Of a stretch of 16,688 nt of DNA, positions 7,610 through 16,219 are shown piece by piece. The stretch is from Roseivirga sp. UBA6061. Lineage in GTDB: Bacteria; Bacteroidota; Bacteroidia; Cytophagales; Cyclobacteriaceae. The position numbers and the translations under genes were made by a program. The DNA is taken from assembly GCA_002427745.1 (NCBI GenBank), contig DIYF01000149.1, forward strand, positions 1 through 16,688, given 5' to 3'. Every line of letters starts with the position of its first letter. Within the stretch, counting starts at the first letter, position 1. The notes under the pieces are model-generated. The model saw nothing but the letters and a program-made list of their open reading frames with translations. It made no database searches and was not told where the DNA came from.

Positions 7610-7633
7610 TGAGCTATTCTTTTAAGAAGAAAA
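7610..7633. repeat. 24-bp direct repeat, copy B
   Basis: TGAGCTAT, two variable bases (TC), then TTTTAAGAAGAAAA, in the same orientation as copy A at 7087-7110. It lies 23 bases past the cyclase stop and 42 bases upstream of the small secreted protein start. Confidence 0.75.
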
Positions 7634-7656
7634 AAATCATGCTGTGTTACTGAGAT

Positions 7657-8418
7657 CTACTCAATAATACCTACCACACGAGCCGGAGCGGCAGAGCCTC
7701 CTTTGATCTTAAGGGGAAATACCGCCACTTTAAAGCCGTATGAGGGCAGGGCTTTCAGGTTGGTCAGCTGCTCCATGTGCAGATATTCCTTTTCTCGCCC
7801 CACCAAATGTGCCTGCCAGAAGAGATCGGGGTTATTGGTAGCTTTTGCCTGTTGTACCAGGTATTTCAGCGGCAGATCCCAGCCCCACTGGTCTATGCCC
7901 ATCACCTTCACTCCCTGGTCGATAAGCCATTCTGTGGCCGCCTTACTCATGCCGGTTCCCTTTTCTACAAAGTCACTACCCCTGAGCTGGTCGCGATCGG
8001 TACGAATGAGTACGATGGTTCCCGGTGACAGGGTGGCTCCTGATTTTTCAAGATCGTCCTGTAAATCCCGTACAGTGATTTCTTCATAATCTGGCTTATG
8101 CGACATGTCAATCACGACACCCGGTCCGTAAAGCCATTCCAGAGGTATCTGATCGATGGTCTTGGCTGGCTGTCCTTCTACAATGGGGCTGTAGTGCCAG
8201 GGAGCATCGATATGGGTGGTAGAATGAACCCCCATGCCATAGATTTTATCATCAGCCCAGCCCTCAAAATTCTTCGGGAATAGCCTTTTGGGCAACTTCA
8301 GGAAATACCTGATCATCTTATAGCCTTTCTTATGAGGCTTATTTTTGACCTTGATCCGCATAAACCAGGGGTCTTCCTTTTTGTATTCAATGGTTTTGGA
8401 GAGGTCTATGATTTGCAT
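7657..8418 (-). CDS. Cyclase-family metal-dependent hydrolase (kynurenine formamidase-like fold)
   Basis: With the ATG at 8418 this is a 253-residue protein. Its metal site is HSTTHIDAPWH (H65, H69, D71, H75), the cyclase-family motif H-x-G-T-H-x-D-x-P-x-H with Ser-Thr replacing the usual second and third residues. The remaining landmarks fit: LIRTD (138-142), GIDQWGWD (174-181), and the distal AHLVGREKEYLHMEQL with H204 and E216 as expected metal or catalytic positions. Family members hydrolyse N-formylkynurenine or cyclic amides, or act on other small substrates; the substrate here is unknown. The frame is open 12 codons further, to an ATG at 8454, but that adds a hydrophobic stretch (FTFIFF), while MQIIDLSKTIE is the normal family start. 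The RAYT mobile unit begins in its upstream region and may have separated it from the kinase/PLP gene. Confidence 0.85.
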   Translation of the reverse strand: MQIIDLSKTIEYKKEDPWFMRIKVKNKPHKKGYKMIRYFLKLPKRLFPKNFEGWADDKIYGMGVHSTTHIDAPWHYSPIVEGQPAKTIDQIPLEWLYGPGVVIDMSHKPDYEEITVRDLQDDLEKSGATLSPGTIVLIRTDRDQLRGSDFVEKGTGMSKAATEWLIDQGVKVMGIDQWGWDLPLKYLVQQAKATNNPDLFWQAHLVGREKEYLHMEQLTNLKALPSYGFKVAVFPLKIKGGSAAPARVVGIIE

Positions 8419-8473
8419 GGTCTTAATGAAAAAGATGAAGGTGAATTTAAGCATTATGGTGTCCTCATACGTA

Positions 8474-8500
8474 AGTGGTCAGATATTTAATCTGACAAGT
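8474..8500 (+). repeat. REP-like hairpin, upstream copy
   Basis: AGTG followed by GTCAGAT (8478-8484), the loop ATTTA, and ATCTGAC (8490-8496): a perfect 7-bp stem. It shares AGTGGTCAG with the other copy but has lost the CC that would extend the stem, so it looks partly degenerate. Confidence 0.7.
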
Positions 8501-8577
8501 GAGTATACCAGAGTCAGAAGTTTTGAATTTAATTGGGTGATGTATTATCAGGTTCAGGGAATTCACTATTTTGAATT

Positions 8578-9126
8578 ATGGGACTGCGAAATAGAACTAT
8601 GTATTTACATAAGAAGTGCTTTTTCGTGACCACTACCTGTAATGGATGGAAACCGCTAATCAGACAAACAGATTCTTACGATTTAATCAACTCCAGCCTG
8701 ACTTTTGTCGGAGAGAAATATAATTGTGATGTACTAGGTTATGTCATAATGCCCAATCACCTGCACCTCCTTCTCTATTTTAAAGGAGAAAACCACTTAT
8801 CAGGGTACATGAGAGACTTTAAGAAATTCACTTCAGTGAAAATCAGGCAAGAACTGGAAAACAGAAACCTAATTTATACACTAGACAGTATCAGAACTGA
8901 TTCCCGGAATAGAATTTTTAAAGTTTGGGAGGAGCGTTTTGATGACCAGTATATCAGAAGCAAAGCCATGTTAAAGCATAAGCTTGACTACATTCATGAA
9001 AATCCATTGCAAAGCCATTGGAATCTTGTAGAGTATCCTGACGATTATGCATACTCAAGTGCTTCATTTTATGGAAATGGGCTTTGCCCCGATCTAAGAG
9101 TTGTGCACTACAAAGAATATTATTGA
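8578..9126 (+). CDS. REP-associated tyrosine transposase (RAYT, Y1 IS200-like)
   Basis: A 182-residue protein of the Y1 single-strand DNA transposase superfamily. The HUH motif is in MPNHLHLLL, with H61 and H63 as metal ligands. The helix with the nucleophile is KLDYIHENP (135-143), Y138 being the likely catalytic tyrosine and N142-P143 the hallmark that separates RAYTs from classical IS200. The N-terminal CFFVTTTCNGW (14-24) is the typical first strand of the family. The length fits RAYTs, and no frameshift or stop is seen, so it may be active. RAYTs bind and cut REP hairpins; two such hairpins flank this gene and are its probable substrates. ATG 8578 is preferred because MGLRNR is, as I recall, common among relatives; an ATG seven codons later is possible. 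Base composition differs from its neighbours, consistent with transfer. Confidence 0.9.
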   Translation: MGLRNRTMYLHKKCFFVTTTCNGWKPLIRQTDSYDLINSSLTFVGEKYNCDVLGYVIMPNHLHLLLYFKGENHLSGYMRDFKKFTSVKIRQELENRNLIYTLDSIRTDSRNRIFKVWEERFDDQYIRSKAMLKHKLDYIHENPLQSHWNLVEYPDDYAYSSASFYGNGLCPDLRVVHYKEYY

Positions 9127-9134
9127 AGTACCTT

Positions 9135-9157
9135 TGGTCAGGTTGTAAACCTGACCA
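9135..9157 (-). repeat. REP-like hairpin, downstream copy; probable two-way terminator
   Basis: TGGTCAGGTT (9135-9144), the loop GTA, and AACCTGACCA (9148-9157): a perfect 10-bp stem. It is inverted relative to the copy at 8474-8500. It lies between the convergent RAYT stop (9126) and the stop of the kinase/PLP fusion (9158-9160), so it may also stop transcription in both directions, though no T-run follows it. Confidence 0.8.
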
Positions 9158-11404
9158 CTAAGAGACAGAAACTAAGATGTTTCGAAGTTCCCCAACCACC
9201 TGATCTACATTGGCTTTTGTAAAACAGAGTGGTGGCTTGGATTTGATAACAGAGTCATAGGGCCCATCGGTACTGACCAGAATGTATCGTTGGCGGAGCT
9301 GATTCTTGATTTGACCGGCCAGTGCCGTGTCAGGTGTCAGATTTTCGTCTTTGACAAACTCAATCCCTATGAAGAGACCTGAGCCTCGTACATCTCCGAT
9401 ACAGGCAAACTCTGACTGTAAAGCCCGCACCGATTCCATAAAGTAATTGCCGACCGCCAGAGAGTTGGCCTGAAGGTTTTCCTGTTCAATGACATCCAGT
9501 ACGGCAGAGCCGATGGCACAGGAAACCGGGTTGCCCCCGAAGGAGCTGAAGAACTCCATGCCATTGTCAAAAGCCTCTGCTATGGCATCGGTGGTAACTA
9601 CGGCTCCCATGGGATGCCCATTGCCCATAGGTTTGCCCAGTACGACAATGTCGGGTGTAACCCCGTGCATTTCAAAGCCCCAGAAGTGACTGCCCATCCT
9701 GCCGAAACCGGTCTGCACCTCATCCGAAATACAGAGACCTCCCTGTGCTCTGACAGCGGGATACATGGCCTGCAGGTAACCTGGTGCAAGTGGCACCTGA
9801 CCGCCACAGCCAATGATGGGTTCTGCGATAAATCCCGCAACCGGATTCTCAGAAGCTTTAAGCCTTTCAATAGCCTGATCGGCATATAGTTGCCCGGCTT
9901 TTTCTCCTTTAAACTCTCCGCGATAGGTACCGGGAATGGGGGCCTCTATGATATGATGAGACTGTCCTTTGCCGCCTCTGCTGGTATATTTATAGTGACT
10001 GATATCAATGCCCATGCGGGTATTGCCGTGATAGCCGTGCTCCATGACCATCATGGCCGTGTGCCCCGTGTAGTTTTGTGCCAGTCTTACCGCCAGGTCA
10101 CTGGCAGCACTGCCGGAGTTGACAAAGTAGACTTTATTAAGCGAGGCGGGGAACTTGTCCAGAAGTTTGGCCGCATAAGCTTCCAACTGATCATACAGGT
10201 AGCGCGTGTTGGTGTTCAGCGTGGCCATTTGCTGCTGACCTGCCGCCACTACCTGAGGGTGTTGATGCCCCACGTGTGGTATATTGTTGTAAGCATCCAG
10301 AAAGGTATTGCCATGTGCATCGTACATATACTGAAAGGCAGCACTTTGCATATGAATAGGTTGCTTATAACTGACGGAGAAAATGGGACTGACTACCTCA
10401 TAGCGCTTCTTTAGTACCTCAGCCTCTGAAGGTGGAGTTTCCATGGGTAAACCGGCTGCCAGATAGAAAGCCTTTCGGGCCTTGACCGGACCAATGGCCA
10501 GCCACTGCTTCAAAAGGGCTAAAGCAGGCTTTTGACTGATGGTGATATAATCATTATCCGGCTGGAGAGTTTTGTCATAAGAAGAAAAGCAGAGCGATGT
10601 AACAAGCCTGCCGGCAATAAGATAGTAGAGCAAATCAAGCTCTTCTTCTAACAGAGGGTATTCCCTGTGATATGCCTCGATGATATAACCCGCCCATTTC
10701 AGGGGCTCTTCTTTATCAAACAGTGCATAGGCAAGTGTAATGGCCAGTTCGTTGATCAATGGGGTATGTACCGCATCCCCGAAATCGATGACGCCTTTTA
10801 CCTCACCGTCACGTATGAGCAGGTTCCAGTCGTTACCATCATTGTGGATGATTGATTTTCTGAGTTGCTCCAGTTTCGGGTTCACGTGTTGGTTCCACTG
10901 GAGTATGAAATGCTCAACCAGCTTCCTGTCTTCAGCTTTTTCCACATATTTAGTCAGGGGTGGTACCCGCTGAAAATACTGCAGATCCCAATCGAGTTTT
11001 CTGGCTTCAATAGGAGCGTTTCTGAAGCCCTTGAGCTTTACATCAATCTTAGCCATAAACCGGCCTATGGAGGTATACATGGCCTGTGTAGGAGTAGCAT
11101 CACTGAGAAACTCACCTTCTACGAAAGACATCAGCCTGTATATCTTATCGCCCAGTATGGTGATATCCTCGCCACTTCTGTTCGGTACAGGGGTAGAGAC
11201 AGACCGGGCATCCAGGTGATCAAGTTGCCGGATCATAGCTATTTCTGCCAGTACCTCCTGCTCGATTTCAATGGTGTTTTCGTAAACCTTGAGCAGGAAA
11301 GTGCCCTGATCACATTTCACTCTGTAATTGGTACTGATATAGCCTGCCAGTTTTTTCAGCGCACAAGTGCCGAGCCCGTAGTGTTGATTGAGTATCTCTT
11401 CCAT
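9158..11404 (-). CDS. Fused small-molecule kinase and class-III PLP enzyme (putative amino-alcohol kinase/phospho-lyase)
   Basis: A 748-residue two-domain enzyme. Residues ~1-320 are a choline-kinase/APH fold with the catalytic loop HNDGNDWN (187-194) and the metal loop IDFGD (206-210), which look closer to hydroxylysine kinase than to antibiotic kinases. Residues ~335-748 are a class-III aminotransferase fold with SGSAASD (430-436), [10 protein letters not shown] (560-569) and the PLP lysine in [10 protein letters not shown] (K591). In mammals the matching functions are separate: HYKK plus PHYKPL for 5-hydroxylysine, and ethanolamine kinase plus ETNPPL for phosphoethanolamine. The fusion therefore suggests phosphorylation followed by elimination of phosphate and ammonia to an aldehyde (inference). 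The frame opens at a TTG at 11452, but the ATG at 11404 gives the natural family start [12 protein letters not shown]. The 241-codon gene upstream ends 68 bases away. The TAG stop lies inside the REP foot, yet the C-terminus looks complete. Confidence 0.85.
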   Translation of the reverse strand: MEEILNQHYGLGTCALKKLAGYISTNYRVKCDQGTFLLKVYENTIEIEQEVLAEIAMIRQLDHLDARSVSTPVPNRSGEDITILGDKIYRLMSFVEGEFLSDATPTQAMYTSIGRFMAKIDVKLKGFRNAPIEARKLDWDLQYFQRVPPLTKYVEKAEDRKLVEHFILQWNQHVNPKLEQLRKSIIHNDGNDWNLLIRDGEVKGVIDFGDAVHTPLINELAITLAYALFDKEEPLKWAGYIIEAYHREYPLLEEELDLLYYLIAGRLVTSLCFSSYDKTLQPDNDYITISQKPALALLKQWLAIGPVKARKAFYLAAGLPMETPPSEAEVLKKRYEVVSPIFSVSYKQPIHMQSAAFQYMYDAHGNTFLDAYNNIPHVGHQHPQVVAAGQQQMATLNTNTRYLYDQLEAYAAKLLDKFPASLNKVYFVNSGSAASDLAVRLAQNYTGHTAMMVMEHGYHGNTRMGIDISHYKYTSRGGKGQSHHIIEAPIPGTYRGEFKGEKAGQLYADQAIERLKASENPVAGFIAEPIIGCGGQVPLAPGYLQAMYPAVRAQGGLCISDEVQTGFGRMGSHFWGFEMHGVTPDIVVLGKPMGNGHPMGAVVTTDAIAEAFDNGMEFFSSFGGNPVSCAIGSAVLDVIEQENLQANSLAVGNYFMESVRALQSEFACIGDVRGSGLFIGIEFVKDENLTPDTALAGQIKNQLRQRYILVSTDGPYDSVIKSKPPLCFTKANVDQVVGELRNILVSVS

Positions 11405-11472
11405 CAATAAAAAAATGATGGTGAAGATAGAACCCTTATCACCAGGAATCAATGTGGGAGAGGCTAATTAAA

Positions 11473-12198
11473 TTACCCGTTGTTCATCACTGAAAGAATC
11501 GCCTGAATCAGCTCTTTTCGTCTTTTGAGGTCGATGTTGTTCGTTTCCAGGTAGGTCTCAATGTGCGGATCGTACTCCTTGAGGATTTTGATCAGTTTTT
11601 TCTTTTTGATGGTTGATTTGAGCTGTCCTCTGCTGTTTTGACGCGTAATGACGATGGTACCAATCTGGTCGATCTTTCCTGTATTTCTGATAAAATAGAA
11701 AGACTCAGCTTTACGGCTGACTGTATAGGTACGGGTTCCCGGAGTGCCGGGGGTAGGGGGAAGCGCATTGTAGCGATAGCGGGGGCTGTAAAAACCGAGG
11801 TTGGTATACTCTGTCTGGGCTTCACGGTCGATAATAGTCGTTACCAGCAGGGCTTTTTCCTCATCTTCACCTACCACTTCATAAATTTTATGACCGATAG
11901 GCAGGTTGAGAGATTTATAATATACCGTGCGATTCTCTTCCTCTTTGAATACCTCAAATTCAAGAATCTGTTTATGATTAAAGGTATTGAGCTTTCCCTC
12001 GCTCTGTACCCTGATCATGTCAATCACATAGTTGAAGTTGATTTTTCCTTCTACTACTCTGCCCTCACGTAGTGTTACTTTCCCCGGGTGCCACTGGTTC
12101 AGCTCAAGTCTGTCTTCATCAGATCGCTGGATTCTCTGTGCCTGAAGCGCAAGCCCCACGCTTATCATCAGAACCAGGGAGTATACAAGCCTTTTCAT
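11473..12198 (-). CDS. Secreted or periplasmic protein of unknown function
   Basis: A 241-residue protein with a signal peptide (basic KR, a hydrophobic stretch to about residue 18, probable cleavage after LQA at residue 20). I do not recognise a named domain. The mature part has a strand-rich first half, with a strand-turn-strand of the pattern KVTLREGRVVEGKINF (40-55), a Pro/Gly/Thr-rich loop near 147-156, and a strongly basic helix (IKKKKLIKILKEY, about 197-209) followed by a helical C-terminus. It is probably co-transcribed with the kinase/PLP fusion 68 bases downstream, though no functional link is evident. The start at 12198 is supported by the signal peptide. A 10-bp inverted repeat lies 22 bases upstream. 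Real by coding character and signal peptide; function unknown. Confidence 0.75.
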   Translation of the reverse strand: MKRLVYSLVLMISVGLALQAQRIQRSDEDRLELNQWHPGKVTLREGRVVEGKINFNYVIDMIRVQSEGKLNTFNHKQILEFEVFKEEENRTVYYKSLNLPIGHKIYEVVGEDEEKALLVTTIIDREAQTEYTNLGFYSPRYRYNALPPTPGTPGTRTYTVSRKAESFYFIRNTGKIDQIGTIVITRQNSRGQLKSTIKKKKLIKILKEYDPHIETYLETNNIDLKRRKELIQAILSVMNNG

Positions 12199-12220
12199 AG
12201 AATGGTAATCTATTGATTTA

Positions 12221-12259
12221 TCCTGAATAACGAAGGTAATCCCACTTGATTATTCAGGA
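12221..12259. promoter_or_regulatory. 10-bp perfect inverted repeat upstream of the 11473-12198 gene
   Basis: TCCTGAATAA (12221-12230) and TTATTCAGGA (12250-12259) are perfect reverse complements separated by 19 bases. The repeat lies 22 bases before the ATG at 12198 and downstream of the ABC-F stop at 12385. It could be an operator for a dimeric regulator, a leader hairpin, or part of the ABC-F 3' end processing. The remaining bases of this 186-base gap show no gene or clear promoter. Confidence 0.45.
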
Positions 12260-12384
12260 GTACAGAATAGTGTCTTGTACAAATCCCTTAGAGAACAATG
12301 CGCAGTGCCATGAGTTCAATCAGGCGTGTTGAACTATTATTTAAGAGAAACGAAAGACCATTCTCCGACCATTCGGCCGCGGCA

Positions 12385-14040
<1,656 letters not shown>

Positions 14041-14262
14041 TCATAATCAGAAGCTGACCCGGTAAATTAGAATTCATTTTCCCCATATCATGGAGCAGGT
14101 TGTGATAACGCTTCCGAAACCTTTAAAAACTGTTCCGCTTTGCATCAATAAGTTGTTCCGAAACGAAACATGAAAGGAATGTTGGTGTTTTGTAAGTGGT
14201 TGATTTCTAGTTGTTTGTGTTTTTGGCAGACTTTTGGGAATAGTTGATTCAAAAAATCAGAC

Positions 14263-14748
14263 ATGAAAACGATAATAGCCACACTTCTTTTAAGTATCGG
14301 ATTGATATTGAATAATGACCTTACCAATGATCACCTTGAAGTCTTTAAGGGAGACTGGGAGGGTAACCTGACATACCTCAACTATGGAGATGACGAAACA
14401 TTGGTGAAACTGCCGGTAAAGCTGGTGGCTACCTATGGAGACAAAGGACTGAAGTTTGAATACTTCTATACAGAGCCCGGAGGAGCTATTGAAAAGCGTA
14501 CCGGTAAGTTTGAGCTTCGCGGAGAGAAGGTTTACTACAATGGTCGCTGGGAATTTGTATCCGCAGAGGTTCAGGACAAAGAAAACTGGACACTGCAGCT
14601 CAAAAGCACGGGCAAAGACAATAACCGCAAGGCTGATTTTCAGCAATCTGTAGTGGTTACTACATCAAAAATTACAGTAACCAAGAAGGTCAGATACGAT
14701 GGGACTGATGATTGGTTTATGAGAAATCAACATGTCTTTGAAAGATAG
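14263..14748 (+). CDS. Small exported protein of unknown function, probably beta-rich
   Basis: A 161-residue protein with an N-terminal hydrophobic stretch (MKTIIATLLLSIGLIL) that acts as a signal sequence, although no clean cleavage site is visible before residue 20. The remainder alternates hydrophobic and polar residues in many short strands, such as WEGNLTYLNY (32-41), LPVKLVATYGDKGLKFEYFY (49-68) and GKFELRGEKVYYNGRWEF (81-98). That pattern suits a lipocalin-like or similar beta barrel, but I cannot assign a family. It is transcribed away from the ABC-F gene and ends before a strong convergent hairpin at 14757-14786. The coding character is clear and the role is unknown. Confidence 0.7.
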   Translation: MKTIIATLLLSIGLILNNDLTNDHLEVFKGDWEGNLTYLNYGDDETLVKLPVKLVATYGDKGLKFEYFYTEPGGAIEKRTGKFELRGEKVYYNGRWEFVSAEVQDKENWTLQLKSTGKDNNRKADFQQSVVVTTSKITVTKKVRYDGTDDWFMRNQHVFER

Positions 14749-14756
14749 TAGTGCTG

Positions 14757-14786
14757 GCCAGCGTGGTGTTCTGGTTCCACGCTGGC
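14757..14786. terminator. Two-way terminator hairpin between convergent genes
   Basis: GCCAGCGTGG (14757-14766) and CCACGCTGGC (14777-14786) form a perfect 10-bp, G+C-rich stem with a 10-base loop. It lies eight bases past the plus-strand stop at 14748 and 12 bases past the minus-strand DUF1761 stop. No long T-run follows on either side, so termination efficiency is uncertain. Confidence 0.7.
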
Positions 14787-14798
14787 TCATCTCAATCT

Positions 14799-15203
14799 CT
14801 ATTTCCAGACGCCAACAATAGCCCCCATGACCAGGAAGCTGAGGATATGATACCCGGCATTGATCAGAAAGAGCTTCATAGATTTTCGCTCGAAAAGGTA
14901 AGTAACTCCCATACTGGCTGCCACCCAGCCAATGCCTGCCAGAGCTCCGGCTGTAATGCCCCAGGCCAGGTCGTTTGAGTCGGCCAGAAAGGCTGCAAGG
15001 TTAAAGGCCATAATAAAGCCCAGAATAAAAGCCCCTCCGAAAATACGGGCCATATTACCTCCTTTGAGGTCTTCTTCTGTAAAACCGTTTTCCTGCATCC
15101 AGGCTTTGCTGAACAGCAATGGTGAATACCAGAGGCCTCCGATAAGAAAGGTAGAAAGTGCCGCCACGAAAATGGCGAGATAATTTAAGCTTGAAATATC
15201 CAT
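14799..15203 (-). CDS. DUF1761 family integral membrane protein
   Basis: A 134-residue protein with four hydrophobic segments (about 6-26, 50-71, 77-100, 109-131). It matches DUF1761 in length and in the landmark GGLWYSPLLFSKAWM (22-36), followed by TEEDL (42-46). The family is widespread among bacteria and has no established function. It is the last gene of a minus-strand group, 151 bases after a second, related membrane protein (15355-15777). The two share the pattern N-[HY]-L-A ... W-Y ... L-F ... W ... N-x-x-T-E-x-D. The hairpins in the gap suggest it may also have its own transcript. The call is firm at family level. Confidence 0.87.
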   Translation of the reverse strand: MDISSLNYLAIFVAALSTFLIGGLWYSPLLFSKAWMQENGFTEEDLKGGNMARIFGGAFILGFIMAFNLAAFLADSNDLAWGITAGALAGIGWVAASMGVTYLFERKSMKLFLINAGYHILSFLVMGAIVGVWK

Positions 15204-15276
15204 GATGTGATGTTTTAAGTGTTAGCAATGAGTTGATCGCATGCCCGATCGTAGCGGGATAAGGCATGGGGATTCC

Positions 15277-15298
15277 AGGCCCCGTTCTCGGGGCTTTT
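15277..15298 (+). terminator. Hairpin with T-run, oriented on the plus strand
   Basis: GCCCCG (15279-15284), the loop TTCT and CGGGGC (15289-15294) form a 6-bp stem, extended by a G-T and an A-T pair, then TT. It has the form of an intrinsic terminator for plus-strand transcription, yet no plus-strand gene ends here. It sits in the 151-base gap between two minus-strand membrane protein genes. CATGCC/GGCATG (15240-15245, 15263-15268) and CAGCTC/GAGCTG (15325-15342) are further small inverted repeats in this gap. Confidence 0.4.
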
Positions 15299-15354
15299 GA
15301 AATCTCGAATAGTTTTGAGTTTATCAGCTCAGGTATGAGCTGTACAGTTAAGTG

Positions 15355-15777
15355 TTATGCTTTGGCTTTTTTCTTCCAGAGAACGATGCCCACAGCCATA
15401 ATTTCATATTTAAACAGCACGATGAGGGTATCGAGTAGTGTGAGTTCGAAGGCACGCAGCGTAAAGGCGTTTTGTGTACCCAGCTCCAGAAACAACAGGC
15501 CAAACCAGAGCAGTGCCGCTATTTTGAGGCCATCCACCGCCCTGGTGATGTTCATTTTCTGATAGAGGTAGGCCAGGATATAGCCCAGTATTACGGCAGC
15601 GGCTATGGCCCAAAGGAAGTTCAGGGGACTGAAGTCTGAAAAATCAGTTTCTGTCAGATTATTAAGCTCCCGCCAGCGAATGCCAAACAGTACATTGTCG
15701 TACCAGATCATAGGGAGTGGCTGTACCAGAATGGCGAGTACCCAGACGGCCAGGTGATTGATTTTTTGATTGTTCAT
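15355..15777 (-). CDS. DUF1761-like integral membrane protein, diverged second copy
   Basis: A 140-residue membrane protein with four predicted helices (about 8-26, 53-72, 85-102, 112-134) and a basic end (WKKKAKA). The first 45 residues align with the DUF1761 protein at 14799-15203: N-[HY]-L-A near residue 8, WYDNVLFGIRW (25-35), and TETDF (42-46). The later part is more diverged. The frame is open to 15894, but that would overlap the YCII gene, while the ATG at 15777 starts four bases past the YCII stop and gives the family N-terminus. The spacing indicates co-transcription with the YCII and VOC genes. Function unknown; a tandem duplication followed by divergence is the simplest reading of the pair. 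Confidence 0.8.
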   Translation of the reverse strand: MNNQKINHLAVWVLAILVQPLPMIWYDNVLFGIRWRELNNLTETDFSDFSPLNFLWAIAAAVILGYILAYLYQKMNITRAVDGLKIAALLWFGLLFLELGTQNAFTLRAFELTLLDTLIVLFKYEIMAVGIVLWKKKAKA

Positions 15778-15781
15778 TGTA

Positions 15782-16198
15782 TTAGGGGTTCGGTTGATTG
15801 TCTTTATATTTCTCTTCGGCCATAAACGATCCTGTGGTGGTATACCAGGGTCTGATTTTGGTGAGTAATCTGCCTGCCTTGATGGCCGGATCACGGGCTG
15901 CCAGCTTTTCGGCTTCTTCCATACTATCTACTTTCAGGATGAAGATACCTCCGCCCCCTTCAAAAGGACCGGCCAGCATCAGGGTCTTTTCCTCTACCAT
16001 CTTACCAATATTGGCCATGTGGGCAGCCTGAATGGAGTCTACCTGGGCTTTGGGCAGTTCGGGTCGGTCGGGGTTTGTGATCAGCTCCACAAAATAGTAC
16101 TTCACAATTTCGAAGGCAGGAGCCTCGGAACTGTCCTGTGCACGGGCAGAGGTGACACAGTAGAGGAGCACAAAAAGTAAAAAAGTAAGTCGTTTCAT
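15782..16198 (-). CDS. Secreted YCII-domain protein
   Basis: A 138-residue protein with a signal peptide (MKR, then a hydrophobic stretch to about residue 17, cleavage probably after ARA at residue 20) and a YCII-type ferredoxin-like domain. Landmarks are HMANIGKMVEE (60-70), LMLAGPFEGGGGIFILKVDS (73-92), EEAEKL, DPAIKAGR (102-109) and IRPWY (114-118). YCII proteins are usually cytoplasmic and of uncertain activity; the His and Asp of the domain have been proposed as active-site residues. Export to the periplasm is less usual. It starts 21 bases after the VOC gene and ends four bases before the DUF1761-like gene, so the three form one unit. The fold call is firm; the role is unknown. Confidence 0.85.
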   Translation of the reverse strand: MKRLTFLLFVLLYCVTSARAQDSSEAPAFEIVKYYFVELITNPDRPELPKAQVDSIQAAHMANIGKMVEEKTLMLAGPFEGGGGIFILKVDSMEEAEKLAARDPAIKAGRLLTKIRPWYTTTGSFMAEEKYKDNQPNP

Positions 16199-16219
16199 AA
16201 TTTACAATTTAGAAATTTC

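Larger units (their letters stand above)
8472..9161. mobile_element. RAYT/REP unit: IS200-like single-strand transposase between inverted REP hairpins
   Basis: The unit consists of a transposase gene (8578-9126) bracketed by two related hairpins in inverted orientation. The outer 11 bases, TAAGTGGTCAG at 8472-8482 and the reverse complement of TTAGTGGTCAG at 9151-9161, match at 10 positions. Each is immediately followed inward by its own stem-loop. The segment is visibly richer in A+T than its neighbours (about 38 percent G+C in sampled lines, versus about 48 percent). It lies between two minus-strand genes while its own gene is on the plus strand. Exact insertion ends and any target-site change cannot be fixed without an empty-site relative. 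Confidence 0.75.

Noticed and set aside
9890..10414. Plus-strand open frame of 174 codons inside the kinase/PLP gene
   Set aside because: It is antisense to conserved PLP-enzyme motifs and has no family resemblance.
9158..11404. Antibiotic resistance role for the APH domain
   Set aside because: The catalytic loop and the fusion to a class-III PLP domain resemble hydroxylysine or ethanolamine kinases rather than aminoglycoside phosphotransferases.
11404..11452. TTG start at 11452 for the kinase/PLP gene
   Set aside because: The added 16 residues are not family-like and begin with a rare start codon; the ATG at 11404 gives the usual N-terminus.
15777..15894. Longer start for the DUF1761-like gene
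   Set aside because: It would overlap the YCII gene end by over 100 bases and add a Pro/Arg-rich, non-family segment.
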